This document shows positions 48,151 to 62,200 of a DNA stretch of 64,000 nt, in pieces; position 1 is the stretch's first letter, and every line of letters starts with the position of its first letter. The notes below the pieces were generated by a model. It saw only the letters and a program-made list of their open reading frames with translations. It had not been told where the DNA came from and made no database searches. A program made the position numbers and the translations under genes. Origin of the DNA: Gavia stellata (Eukaryota; Chordata; Aves; Gaviiformes; Gaviidae); NCBI RefSeq assembly GCF_030936135.1, contig NC_082603.1:32055236-32119235 (forward strand). The letters are read 5' to 3'.

Positions 48151-51100
48151 AAAATGCCTTGATACTTAGTCCAAAACTTTGATGGGAAGATAATAATGTG
48201 AAACACAGGAACTCTTCTGCATCATACACCCTTTGGGAAAGCGGGTGAGTGCAGCAGCCCCTCCCTCGTCGCAGGAGTGGGTATTGCTAGTCCTGGGGAG
48301 GTGAAGCTTACAGCCCCCTTGGACACTTTCACCCAATAAATCTGCACCTAAGCTTTCTTGCCTGTTTTTACACATATGTTAAGTTTTAAAATGCTATACA
48401 TCTAGCAATCATTTTTAAGGAAAACTAAGGAGGGCTTTTTAGCAGATGTAAATCAGCACAATTTATGATGTTGTTAGTTCCCCAAGTGCTTTCGGCCTGC
48501 ACTGCTGACAAAAGAGGCACTCCTGCCCTCTTCCTGCTCCCACGCTGTCCCCTCCCTTGCGCTGACACAGCCTTGAGGTGAAGTGTGTTGGGAAATACAT
48601 CCCGTTTAAATCTATCCCAGCAAAAAACCTGAATGGCTGGGGAAAGAGGCATTTGCTTCTTTTCAGGGTGTCACCAGCATATCGCGGATTAAAGTCCTTG
48701 TGGAACCACTGTGTTAATGCAACTCACTGGTCTCCACGAAAGCGAGGCGCTTCGCTAGTTTGTCCCAACAGCTTCTGGCTAAAAGAGAATTGCACTGCAG
48801 CTGGAAACTCAATCAACCGAGTTTCAAAACATTTCATTCATACGTGGTCCTCAGTTGATTCTTAATACACCTTTGCTATAGCCGGTAGTGCTTCATAAGC
48901 CTGTCAACATTGCAGTCGAACAAAGGCTTGTCTCAAGACTTTGTGTTGTGTAAATAAACCTTGTGCCTAGCAGGGTGTCACTGAGTTAATGTAAAGCCTG
49001 AAAAGGGGAGGGCGTGGGAGCAGCATGCCAGCGTTAACATTCTGTTTTCTGCACAGGATTGCAACAGGATTGCAACAGCCCAGCCTATCTGAGCCGCTGC
49101 ACGTACCGTAAACATGTCTCTGCACTTGAATTTGATATGGGTGGTGATAGAACAATATACCTTTCTGGGAAATGGTAATGGACAGCAATATTTTGTTTTA
49201 AGGAAATTCCGAATAAACAATAGCAGTTTTCTTCTTAGAGTGCTGATGCTTTCCAGGTGGCCCACCAGACAGCCAAACAAAGGAGGTACATACGGCAGCA
49301 TTCACTCAAGGGTTAAGGAGGGGGAATGTCAAAAATCCCATAAACTTTAATAGTTATGCTTATATCTTTGTGGTAGCTCTGACTCCTTTTTTTGCTTCTC
49401 ACAGATCAGTAATCAGGGGACAATTGACAGGAATAACCCCCCTGGTAAAAATATACAACTGTTTTTGAAACAAACAGCATTTCATATGCAAAGCTGTCTG
49501 GTAAAGTGCATGCCCAGGGTGCTTTTTCAGGCCTCATGGGAAGTTTTTCAAAGACCAAGCTACCTTTTAGCAAGTGCTTTTCTGTTAGTTTCAAAATCCT
49601 CTGTTGCTTTTTTCTAGAATGATTTTCCCACCAAAGGTGATACAAACCATAAGAAAAGTCTCAGTAGAGCTTACCGCTCCCCCTACCCGCTTCTCTCCCT
49701 CCCTCCTCCCCCAAACACTGGGAGCTCTCAAAAATATTTTAGTATCCTGGAGATTAAAAACAGTGTCTTTAATGTGTATTTGTCTTGTAATAGCTCTGAC
49801 TTTCACCGCCTTGTCCTCCCCTTTATTGGGAGTACATGTGTGAGCAGTCCCTCTAATGTTGTTTATACGCTTGCTGTCAGGTTCAATAAGCAGTTTCTTA
49901 GCAGGGCACCTTCCCACGTGAAGAAAATGTTTCCAGTTCTTGTCTTAGCTCCTGCTTCCTTCATGTGCAGTGTCTTGACAAGGCACAGCAGAGAACAACA
50001 GAAACGAGTATCAGCGGTATCAGTAAATCTTAGCTGATAAATGGAAATTAACTCTAGAACCTCATGAATCTACTGGCAGCTTAGATGCAGGGCAGCTGTT
50101 TACAGGGCATTTTATAGGTGTTCCAGTTATGCGAGTTTTGTGTGGTGCCTATTTTAAGTTTAGGCATTTTATTAATAGTGGATCTGGAAAATTTTAGAAC
50201 TGTCATACACCAGTGCATCTCTTGGGTAACACTGAAAAGAACATGGTAATCTGTTTAAGGGATATTGCTAAGGAGAATCAAAATAAAATGTAAATGTGAA
50301 TAATTGCTCCTAAGACAAAGAAAAATTGGCAAGCAGCTGTATAGAAATTAGAAATTTAACTGGTTTAATACCACTGGTACTAAATCACGCTGGTGGAGTC
50401 TCAGGTCTAGTCAAGTGAACGGCAAACACACAGCTCACTTGTAGGACCAAGGATTTCCCCTTCATGAATGGGTATAGATAAGTAAAATTTCCCAGAGCAG
50501 AAAAACATGTTATAGAAGTGGCCAGATTTTCAGCTTTGAAGTAGAAGAGATACTTTCATTTTCAGTATCTCCATTAGAGCTTCTTTTTGCAAGACCAGGA
50601 GTGTTGACTCTTGTGTCTGAGCCAAAATTCCAACCGAAGCAGAATGTACTCATCTAAATTTCCCTTTTGGTTTCATTTGGACAAGGTATTCTTTGGTGTA
50701 ATGTTGCTGTGTACTGTTACAGCAGTTGCTGTGTTGGGAGCTTGGGAAGGCGCCCGCGTGGAAGAGGTTACATAAAAACTAGACCATTATAAGCTCAGAG
50801 AAACCCCTGAGTGTGATGATTAAAAAGAAAAAATGATTAGGGAAAACACATCAAAGAGTCTCAGTGAGAGTCCTAAAAGGAAAAATACTGATTATATTTG
50901 TTTTGATTTTGTCTTACATGAAGTAAAAGATGTGTGGTGTGTCCTGGGTCGCCACCCTAAGGGGTGTGTACTTAAAGACAACAGAATCAGACTCCAAGAC
51001 TTCGATGTGGTTTATTTTGGTTGCAGGGCTGGGAAGATAAGATATAATTGTACCGTATACATAGTGGTGCTATCAATCTGATAGATTATACTTCCCATAC

Positions 51101-54100
51101 ACCCCAGACCACCTTGCCTACCCTCTGCCTGCTAATCTGTTTCTAGCAGGGTAACTCTTAACTTTCTGACCTTTCAAGAAACTTTCAACTACGATTTTTA
51201 AAACAGTCACAAAAATGTTTTTCTTTCTCCAAATGTGCAATTATTCTCTCTGATGAAAGCAGTCAGAGGCATGAGATGGGTAACATTGATTACTAAAGCT
51301 GGTGTGCAGGTTCAGGTTCAATAAATTGTGAATCTTAGGGGCTGAAAATTGTTTAGAATTCCATTCTGGGTCTGGGAATAAGAGTAGACATTTATTGATA
51401 GTCCTGTTGTTCACACTCCACCAGATTCTAATACTGTTATTTCAGAACAATGTTAGATTCATTTTTTAAAGTTTGTTAGACTTGGTCTGCCCTGGGAACC
51501 GTGTTAGAAAAGGTTTGAACTAATAAAATATGCAAAATGTGGTTTTAGGGCTCTCCTTTAATGTGGAAAGGGGAAGAAAGGTTTTAGTCGGTTATAGCAA
51601 ATCCAGTAAGGGAACCGTTTACTTAACGCTCTCACAGTTATTTTTTTTTAATGTGCCTTTTCAGAGCTTTTCAGTGGGTTTAGTTCATGTGGACTAGCAT
51701 ATTAAATAAAGTTTTCTACTGATACGTGTTTTTCAGTTGTTACTCTGACTTCAGTAGTTACAGTAATTTTCTTTCTGGCACACTGGTATAGTAGATCCCA
51801 AAAAGCTAAAGGAGAATAACTGAACAGGACTTTGGAAATGGGGGAATATAAAATATAATCCCTATAGACTTAGAATTTAGGTAGGAAGATTACATCTGAG
51901 TTTATTTTCCCATGAATATATTTAGCATATATAAATTGATGTGGCATTAAGAATATTACAGATTCTTTTTTGATAGGGCTTGTATATGTTGTGTGACTTT
52001 TTTATTTGAGTGACGCGGCCATCCTAAGAAAACGGAAGGCAAAAAAGTGTTTATACTGTCCTACTGAGAATGTCATCTCTTTTCTCAAGTCCATGTAGTA
52101 CTTGTGTGTAACACAAAACCACATCCAATAGGTGCGTGTATCTGAAAATGGCAGAAAAAGTCCCACTTCCTATCTCAGGAGTTGCAGTGCTTCCCTGGCT
52201 GCTTCATGTTGATGATCATTTTAGGACTTTTTTTCACATCAGGAAAGACACTGGCAATAGTACATATTATTTTCCTACATCAACAAAAATAATGGTAAAA
52301 AATGCAAGGTATAGGAACATACTCTGTGCCAGTTGGGTGATACACTGACTTCGCTGGTTATGCATATTTGGCTTTGGTCTTTTTAGAGACTTCCCAAGTT
52401 TGGGTCCAAGCTGCTGAAGAAATTGTCTTATACTTTATGCTTTTGCATATAAACAAGAGGTTGCTTGGAACAAAACGTTCTAGGTGAAAGATCTTTGCGT
52501 TTTCCTTATATCCTTCTACCATCTTGGTTTGGTGACATGCTGTAAAATCCACCTGTTATCCTGGCTCATTTGGGACTCTGCAGAGCTTGGATGAGCCAAA
52601 CATGAGAAACAGAGTGGAGAATGGGTGTAGACAGCAACACTTTCCTTCAGACCTTAAAGGCTAAGAGAATATTTTCTACGTCTGGGATGTCCTGCTCTTG
52701 TGCATTAGGTAGATTGACTTTTTGTTCAGATCAGGAGTCTAATCTTTTTTCCCTTCTTAAAAGAAATGTAAAAAAGTCAGTCTGATTATATTAACAGTGG
52801 ACCTAGATTCACTTAGTTTTGATCCGATTCTCACAAAACATCAGATCTGTTTGCAAAGCTAATGGAAGTGTAATGGCAAGAGCAGCAGTGGCAAATACCT
52901 TTTTTCTTTCCTTTTTTTTTTCTCCTTAATTTCAAAGCTAAAAATGTGGTCTTGATTTATATGCAGGATTACTGATTCGTATACTGCTCAAGCTATATAA
53001 TGATACATCTAAAGTCTAGTATAGTTTATAAATATATAAAACATATGTAATTTAATAGTTATTTGTGCTGAATCTTTTTTTTTTTTCCCCTGCGTACTCT
53101 GTCCTACCTTTGTTACTTGGGGCACTAATGCTGCATTCATGTAAGCAGCAAACAGCTGCATTTATCTTCATTTTATTCTTCCAAGTCACAGCAACATGCT
53201 GGAACAAAAGCCATTGTCTATAGCAAACCTTCTTAAGTCTTTTAAGGGCATCCATCTGGATAGACTTTGTGGTTATAGAAGGGCTAATGCTGTAAGTATT
53301 CATTCCACTAATGGTCTCATTGATTTTTATTTACACTCTTTGCAGGTTGCACAGAGTCTCAGTTTGAGTAAGAATTGCAGAATATATGCTGAATTCAAGA
53401 ACTACAGGCGTATGTTAAACTAAAGCAAGGTTTCTATATCTGTCTTTAGGATGCTTAATCAAAGCGGTGGCTCAGAAGTAGACTGCTCAGTTTCCAGCGA
53501 AGCAGAGGAGAAGTGCAACTGGTAAGCACAGTTAAAAACCAGGTGCATAAGTTTGAAAATGTTGCTCCAAATCACATTATTATAAGTAGTAGGGAAATGT
53601 CATGACTTACTGAGATTAAACAAAGACCTGCTTAGAATCTTGTGACTTCAGCTCATAAATGGATTTCATCACTCATTACAGCTGCATAAACAAATGCATG
53701 TGGTATATATGCATGTTTTGTTTTTGGAAGTTGTTGTTTTTAAAATCCCCTCAGAGTTTTTTTAATCGCTTTTAATGAGCCAGCGTTCCCTAGTTCTGGA
53801 GCGATGCCTCGTGTACCTGAGCAGCATAGCACAGTCATTGCTTTTAAGGGAATAATTTGCCTGCTTTTCTCCCTTTCTGGCAGCTGAACTGCTTTGGCAA
53901 GCAAGTTATTTTAAGGGAGAAATTTACAATATGAAACCTGGTGTCAAAACTTTTATTCCTTTTATGAAAGTAGTCTTACCCTAGTGCTGCTTTGGAGCTA
54001 TAGAAATGCAATCCCAGCCCAATCAACAATTAGAGAAAGTCCTACGCAATGTCTGAGCTCATACTGAATAAGTTTGTCATGTTTCTAGATATTTTTCTGT

Positions 54101-57100
54101 TGTTTAATGTAATTTTTCATGTTGTCTGTGGCCTCGTTTCTCCTGATGGGCCTCTCATAAGGAATCCTAGAAATGGATGCCCTGTGATTATCCATGGGTA
54201 ATTAGTACTTCCCTCATGTTTTCTTGCTAATATGTTGCAAGTGGGATGTGGCAAGATTAATCAAAGTTTTGGTCTTCCTGCTGCAATTATTACCTGAAGG
54301 CACTAATGATGGCAGTACTTTGTGATGTAGAGCAGACACTTGTCTGTGGGTTTAAAAAGTAGTACAGATCAAAACTATCAGGCCATTCTCATATCTCTAG
54401 GTTAAAAGTTGTGGCTTTCAGTTAAACCTGTACTATTCAGCATCTCAGGGCAGGAAGTTATCAAAGTTTAACCTCAAGAAACAAAGATGGCAAATTGTAT
54501 GGGTAATTCTTGGAATTTCAGTATGCCATTTCATATTCAGAACTGGGATGCTGTATTATTCCTGGATGGGTAGTGTCTCATTTTAATGTTATACTGTAAA
54601 TTATTTTTTTAACCATATCTAAAGGAAAATTACTTTTTTTTGGCCAAAGAAAAATATTCAAGGACACTCCATTTTTGTTGCCATTTTCTGAGAAGGATTT
54701 AAACATGAAATTTAAAAATGGACATTATTGGGGGAAAACTGTACTTTTTTCCTATTTTACTCACAGCCTCCTCTTTTTACTTCTAAAAACTAGAATCAGG
54801 AAAGTAAAAAGAGCAACTATATGGGACAGTTCACAGTCAGCGGTGCTTACACGTATATCCTATATAGATGGATTTGGCCTGAAGTGGTTTAGTTTGTTTT
54901 GCTCCCCAGAAAAATAAAACAGGTAATAAAAAGGAATGTAACTCAAACTGAATGAAACTAAAATCTTTTTGCTTTTCTGTCAAGCAGCCTTAATTTTTAG
55001 GCAACTGGAGAGGAGTCTTAATCATGTGTGTTCCTAAAGCTTGCTTAAACAAATTGCTGAGTGTCTGAGGCTTTGAGTGGCCTGCCCCTTTTGTTAAAGC
55101 CTTCAGAAAATCCAGTTGCTCATCACCTCTGAAAACCTGCCTTCTTATGTAGGTAGCTAAAAAGATGCCTGACATTAGAGACTCGCGCTCCAAAACATTG
55201 CCTTGAATGCCTTTAAAATGTCACATTAAAATCGAGTACGGTTCACCCACAAACCATCTGGCTTTACAGATCTGAAAATGATCTTTCTAATTAATTAAGC
55301 TTCTCTGCTTCCTAATAAGGCCTATTTGAAATGCTTGGAGGCTGGAGACGGCAGGGCTGTAGGTCTGAACCGAGCAGGAGTGTGGCCGTGGCCAAGGGTC
55401 CCCTGGCCGGTGGCGGGCCAGGCCTCGCTGGGGAGCCCTGCCTCGCCTTACCTTGCTGCACTGGCTGTGCAGCAACTAGTACGGGGCTGGGGAAATACCT
55501 GGCTTTCTCCTTATAAGGCCAGCGAGCTGCTGCCGGAGCCCTGCTCCTGCCCCAGCGCTTCCCAGCTCTGCTCAGCCACAGTCCTAAAAAGGCAGTTCCT
55601 TGCTCCCGCTTCCCACAGCTGAGCTCCCCAGGGAGGACAGCCCTCCCAAGTCAGGCATTTTACTTACAAGGAGAGCCGTACTTATGGATTTTGCTGTTGC
55701 TTCTCAAGGAAGCCGTTGTGTTTACAAGCACTGCTGGGGTTATCCTCTTGTTTAGTGAATAAGCAGTGAATAATGAAAAGTATAATAGAGTGCAGTGTCT
55801 GAGCCTGCAAGCCTCTCCATGCAGGCACATTTCTGCAACGGTATAGATCCCTGTAGGGTCCTGCGTAGGGAAGGAGGTGCATCGTGTGAAGCGGTTCAGA
55901 GCCATAGTCTTGAAAGCATATTAGGTTATGGTTTTATAATAGAAAATACTCAGCAGCAATATGAGCTCAAAGCAATTCACGTCCTTTTTCCTCCCTCCCC
56001 TGGCTGCCATTCCTGTGCTGCCTCTTTGCTTGTGCTTGCTCAGTTCTTTGTGGGGCCATGCTGTGTTCTTGGTTTGATTTGTTCTGAAAGCCAGAAAAGA
56101 GTTTTCTGCTCAGATTTACAGTGTGCCTTCATAAAAAGTTGTGCTAGTGTAACTGAGTGAGTGGTGGGCAGGGAAGAGGGGGGAAAAACCCCCTTAGTTA
56201 TTAATGCCCCATGCTCTTCCTAACATGAAACTGAAGCTGCTGTACTCTCCTCCTGAATACAAACTCTTCAAATGCTGAATATTTTATTAGATATTTTTAC
56301 AGGTTTAATTGAAAATTTCTGAAGGATCTGATTATTGGCTTATTTATTTCACATGCCAAGTTACAAGCTTAGTTACAGTCTGATAGATTTTTAAGGACAA
56401 GTTCTTTACTGGAGCCAGATTTTGGAATGGCTTGAATATGTTAATTCAGAAGGGTTTTTACATGGGATTTTTTCCTTTTATTAAATCAACAAATCATCCT
56501 AGCTTAATTTGAAAAAAATAAAGAGGAGTGTTTTTCAAATTTAAGATCTGTGAAATTCTGGCATGTGCAGTGCACCGACTGGTCACATACTCGTTTCAGA
56601 AAGGGGCTTAAAATAGTTCTTTTTCAAGGGGGCTATTTGGGAGAAGTCCCTGGATGGTGTGCTCTTTCGAGCGTGCGAGACGTTGGGGTGCAGCTCACAG
56701 AGTTTGAACATGTTGTACTCAGGCACAGCAGTTTGTCTCTTCAGAGGCACATACTTCCTTAGTTTATCGGACTGCTCCTGGCAATTCTGTTCAACCTTTG
56801 GACTTTATGGCCTCTCTCAGGATGTAGCATTGGTTCCCTAATATCTCTTCTCTTGTCTTTTGCCAAGTTTCCAGCAGGCAATGAGACCGTGACAAACAGG
56901 GTCACAGGTGTTGAAGGAAGTCAGCAGCACAAACAATTATTATTACAAAACTGGATTCCACGGTTACAAGGATGAAATACTGCTTTTCTTTATGAATCTG
57001 TCATACTATCCCCATCTTCTCTTTTTCTGAGATCTTAAGGTGTTTTCTAGCTCATTTTCCTTTTGTACCAGTGTTAGGTGTGTGCCTGTGGATTTAGTAG

Positions 57101-57300
57101 GTGGGGTTAAGATGGTATAGGTTTAAAAAAAAAAGAGAGAGAATGCCATGCATTCTTTAATGCACATTGTTAGCTGAGATCTGTTGTGTGTTTTCTAATG
57201 TTGTTTTTATACTGTTGGTTCCTTAAATATGTCTGTCATGTAAAACATGTTAAAACAAGTTATTCACATGTTTGAATGGTAGTAAAGGAGATATTTAGGA

Positions 57301-57375
57301 AGAAACAGAGATCGGACAATAAGGAAGAGGGTGATTAGAGAGAAACGTTGATCAGGCAATAAGGAAGAGGGTGAT
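57301..57375 (+). repeat. 40-bp tandem duplication
   Basis: Two copies start AGAAAC at 57301 and 57341. Each ends CAATAAGGAAGAGGGTGAT, and the two differ at only a few bases. Confidence 0.88.
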
Positions 57376-59134
57376 AGCAGCTCTGGTATGATGAGGCAGG
57401 AGATGGCCTGTCTGACCAACAGCTATGGAATTTGATAATTCGGGAGGAAAAACTATTTACAGCTATAGGTTTTGGACACCAAATATAGCAGAGGAACATT
57501 TACCAAAATCCTGGTTGGCAAAGGGATGCTCTTGCCTCTGCCAAACAAGGTAGGGGGTAGTCAGAAAAGCTTGTGCTGGAATATGGGAAATACTGCTTAC
57601 TAAAGAAATTCTTCTCCTTAGCATTTTTGGCTGGCTGCTGGTAGTGGTTCCAACATACGCCATGTGTCACGTTTTGTGACCCAGAGCTTTGGAGGGTGTA
57701 TGTTGTTGAGAAGACACACGCATGAAATGATAGTGGGAGGACTGCCAGAAGCACAGTAGTTATTCTGAACTCAGAAAGTGTGCACATGGCGCACATGCAG
57801 TTTTTAAAGTGAAAAGCAACTTTCCTGCAAAGTGTCCTGTCTTCTATAATGTATCATTAAAGCAGACTAAACTGTCTAGGTCTTTTAGAAATTTTAGAAA
57901 AATTGAGAATTTTTTTGACTGTTAGAAAAGTTATCTATGTACACAAAGCACTTGAATGCACGCGAACTACAGTCAATTTGAATTAACAACCCCCATCTCA
58001 TGCTTAGTAGTGCCGTTCTCAACCTGTGATTGTATTGCTTTTCTTAGTACAAAATGCAGCAGCTCTGCATGGGGCTCTCACTAGTCCTTGTTTATGTACA
58101 GATTTGTAGCAGAGCAACTCTGTCAGCTTTAGTGATGTTAATATTTTTTATAGACTATTCCAACTGCGTTCCTTTGTCTGAACACAGTTATAGGGAAATC
58201 AAGGACATATTCTCCTTTCGGTATGTGAATTCAGTTGAATTGTAGAGTCACATATCAGAAAATATAAACCTACCTACTTCAGAAGGTTTCACTGCTTTAA
58301 CCATACTGATAAAACACTGAAAACTTGTGAATGTTTTGAAGGTGAGCTTTAGAAAAACTGGGGCCCTTTCAATCACAGAGGTGGTCTGAAGTCCCACTGT
58401 CTAATGGTAACACTCATGTTAGCCGTGTGTGCAGTCTCAGCCCCTTGTTCATTCTCTAATCATCAATCTCCAGTTAATTCAGTGAGACTTGTTGTGGAAA
58501 AAGCTGACTAAAGGTATCTGAATTTGCCCTTTAACCATATGAGGAATTAAACTACAATTCTGATAACATGGGTTAAAGCACACTTTAGAATCAGCTAATG
58601 TTGTTAAAACCATGCATATTAAATGTAATCTGTGCTTATAAATGGGACCATTATCAGGAAACGTCACGAAGAATCTAAGGAATCTTTAACAAATAGCTTA
58701 TTACTTCCAGGGATGGGCTCTGTAGGTAGTTTATATAAAGCTAATATCTTAGTGTTAGTGTATTTGGTCAGTAAGCAAATACACTTTCATAGTAAGTGTA
58801 TTTCAATGTAAACAGTACAAGCTGCTGTGTTCAAAGCTGTCGATGTCATTGCCACTTGTGAAAATCAAACTTGGAGAATTTAGAGAATCAACTGTCACAG
58901 CTCAGCTTACTTCTTGTTGCTTTAACATAGTATGTTGGAAATCAGAACAGAGGAGTTAGTACTGGGAAAACATTTATTGTTAATTGACTCCTGGTAGCCT
59001 GTGGATCATATTCATTGATATTTCTAAGGCTGTTACCATTTCTTTTTCACTAAGTGCAAATCCTTCTGTTTTAATACAAAACTCAGAACTCTTCAATGCC
59101 TGCAATAGACATCCTAAAGGCAAATGGACTAGTT

Positions 59135-59245
59135 AAAGCCCTGAGTAACCTGGTCTGACCTCATAGCTGACCCTGCTTTGAGCAGGAGGTTGAACTAGAT
59201 GTCCTTCTGAGGTCCCTTTCAACATGAATTATCCTATGATCTTCT
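59135..59245 (+). repeat. CR1 LINE 3' end
   Basis: CTGACCCTGCTTTGAGCAGG, AGGTTGAACTAGATGTCC, GAGGTCCCTTTCAAC and a final ATTATCCTATGATCT follow the conserved CR1 3' end in order. It is 5'-truncated, as most copies are, and somewhat diverged. Confidence 0.85.
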
Positions 59246-62200
59246 GATTTGTAAAAATGATTAATGCTATTTTTGTATCTCCTTTTGGGGTATCATACTT
59301 TGAACCTTTTTGAGATGGTTGCTTTTCAGAAAAGGCTATAATACTGACCACTGTCACCTGCTTAACCCTTAATCATGCCATCAGTCCCACTGAAGTGAAA
59401 TGGTAAGCAGATGTCATGTTATCCTTTCAACATGGTTACTCAACCAAGTATGCCACTTTGCACACAAGGTTGTGCTAGCCACAGGTCAGGGTGTTCAGTG
59501 TGTTGCAGGAGCTAGACCATGTATGTATTATCCACTTCTAAAAAGATTTCAGTAAGAATAGTTGATCTGGCCTGCCAAAAACTTCGCAACGTATGATTAG
59601 GCTTTTTTAAATATCATGGCTTCAGGTTTCTTTTTGAGAGGGAAAATATAATATGTCATCTCCAGGCATGTGAGATGTCTTCTCTGTATTCTCCAGGTTG
59701 TACAATTATATGCCATTTGCATTGCAAAAGGCAAAGTAGTAAAATAGTGTCAGGGTGCTTAATACAACTCACGGGGCCTGAGTTTTTTTCATGGGCCCTA
59801 AGAGCAACATACAGTGATACTAAAGGAGTTTACCAAAAGGAAGGTGGCATTTTCTAGGGCTCTCATCACAAGAGGGTACAGCCCAGCTTTTAAAGGTACT
59901 AACCAGAAACACCTTGAAGTGCTGGGCTGTAAACTACAGCAGACCAACAGCTGTTGTGCAAGCTGTGTGATTCTTGTGGTGAGGATGGGAACCTTAAAAA
60001 TTGGGTAGGGTAGAGAGCAGGAAATGGGAGCCATTACAGCTGTCCCAAGGGAAGTGGTTCCACTCGTGAATCACAGTCCTGGTTTCGCCGTGCTGCGTGG
60101 GAGTGGCGTCCTGTCCCAGGCGGATATTGCCGGCTTCTGGGGCCTGGCAGGTCTAACTGCCGCAGGGGGAAAAAGAGCAGGAGACTCGCAGTCCCACCAG
60201 CATCACTCCTCTGCGGCCTGCTAACCATCGTTTGGGCAGCTGGAGCAGGGGAGAATCGGGACGCGTCCAGCCCTGTATGCCACATGAATTAAGTGATATG
60301 GTCCATTGCTATTAAGAAGATGACCAGAGAGTGACAAGGACTGCAGTCCTTTACTGAAGAGTTTGACCACGTGCCACACAGGCCTTGGGTTATCCTGTGG
60401 AGAACAAAACCTACTACTGTGTGAGACAGCCCAGGTTGCCAAGTCTTGCCTTTCCATGCCCCCCCATGAGTCACATGGCTCTGGCAGAGACTGGAGCCCA
60501 TCTCAAAGTGGCACAGGAACCTTCTGCCCTGGCTCATACTCCAGCCTATCCCAGAGGAAACCTGCTGTGTAGGCTTCTGGGACCTCTTGCTGTGTTGAAG
60601 AGCTGCCACACCCCAGTTTCTTCAGGCCTTCTTGTCAGGTCACCACTGACTTACTCATAACGGATACAGACATCGACACCAAGCAGTCCCTCCTCCTCTC
60701 TGTGTGGTCTGTGGCTCCTAGAGGCTTTTTCAGTGCTGGAAGGAACGTGCCCCTTCACTTTGTTCTGTCTAGTCCGAAGCCTCCTATAGGAGCTGTTTCC
60801 GTCTGTTCTCAGGAAGAGAAGGCAGAAATGAGACAGATCCTGGCAGTTGGGTGTTGCTGTTATTTACCCTTCCTAAGCCCAATAATGAGATAAATCCCCG
60901 AACCACTCTTCATCCAAGGCTTATGTGTGTTTTCTGTAGCAGTACTAGCAATGACTCTGCATCAGTAGCACAAGTCTGCTGTTTGCACTTTGAGAGACAG
61001 TGAGTGTGCACAGTGGATGATGTGGAGAAGGGACAGAGCTGTGTCTTCCACTTCTGCCTCTTTCTGCACTGATTAAGTGCATCTTCCATCTGTGATGTAA
61101 AAGTGCACAGAGCTGTACCACAGCTCACTCACCGATGAGCAGATCATTTAGAGGTTTCTATTGTTCATAAATCATGGCAGAGAGAAAGCTAACATCTGAG
61201 TCCCCAAGGCTTCTGGTAATGTGGCTCACCAAAGATCTTTCATCTCAGCCCTTATTTCTTGCTAAGAACTTGTCATCTTAATCATGGAGCTAGAGGTGCA
61301 GCATCACCAATATTTTTGGGAACTTAGGTCTTTGATATAAATTTGAGTTAATTTTATGATATTAGGAAGCTGATGCAATGGAATTTTTGTATCAACAGAT
61401 GTCTTTGCAGCAACAAAGTCTGTCATTAAATCTTAATGGCAATCCGTGAAAGCGCTTGCAGTTTTGGACAAAAGGTGGCACTTACCTAGTAAAGTTAACA
61501 AGGGAGTGAAAGTCTCTAGACCTGATAGGAGTGACCTAGGGCAGGTCTATTGGTCTTTTGTGGATGGACTTCAGCTTTGCCTGCTCATATGTCAAGATAG
61601 CCAGGTGTAAACTATTTCTATTAGAGAAAAGTTAAGTGTTCGTGTTAAAGTAGCTTGTGGCCTGAAACAATAACCCCTGCTAAGGGCCTGAGTTTATTAG
61701 GTCAATAATTAGCTTATTAGGCATACAGCTGTGCCTGTGTAGGTTTTTGGATTTCATGTTCCATCTGATTTGCATCCAGTGAGTTCAGTTTAGTTTGTAA
61801 AAGTCAGTTCATGTATACCGTGAAGGGGTTGTAAAAAGATTTGTTGAAGAAACAAAGGGGGAACCCTCACATAGGAAGTCTCATGCTATGTGGGAGGGGA
61901 GAATAAATGAAGTTCATTCATTTTCCACAGAAGTTAGGTTTAGCCAAAGGGCCAGTCTAATTCATAGAAAGCAAGCTGGTTTGAAGAAGCTCTGTGGTTC
62001 ATAAGAAACTCCTTGCATCTGCCTGGATCCTGTACCCTCACAGAGGACCTAATAAAACCCAGAGAATCTGCTAGAGCTGTGAGGAAGCTGAGACAAGGTA
62101 ATCTGCACACAGTTGACTTCTGGGTTTTCAAGAGAATCTTTGCACATATTTCTAAACTCACAGTTGGTCTGCTTTGCTGTGTTTTCACTATCATACAGCC

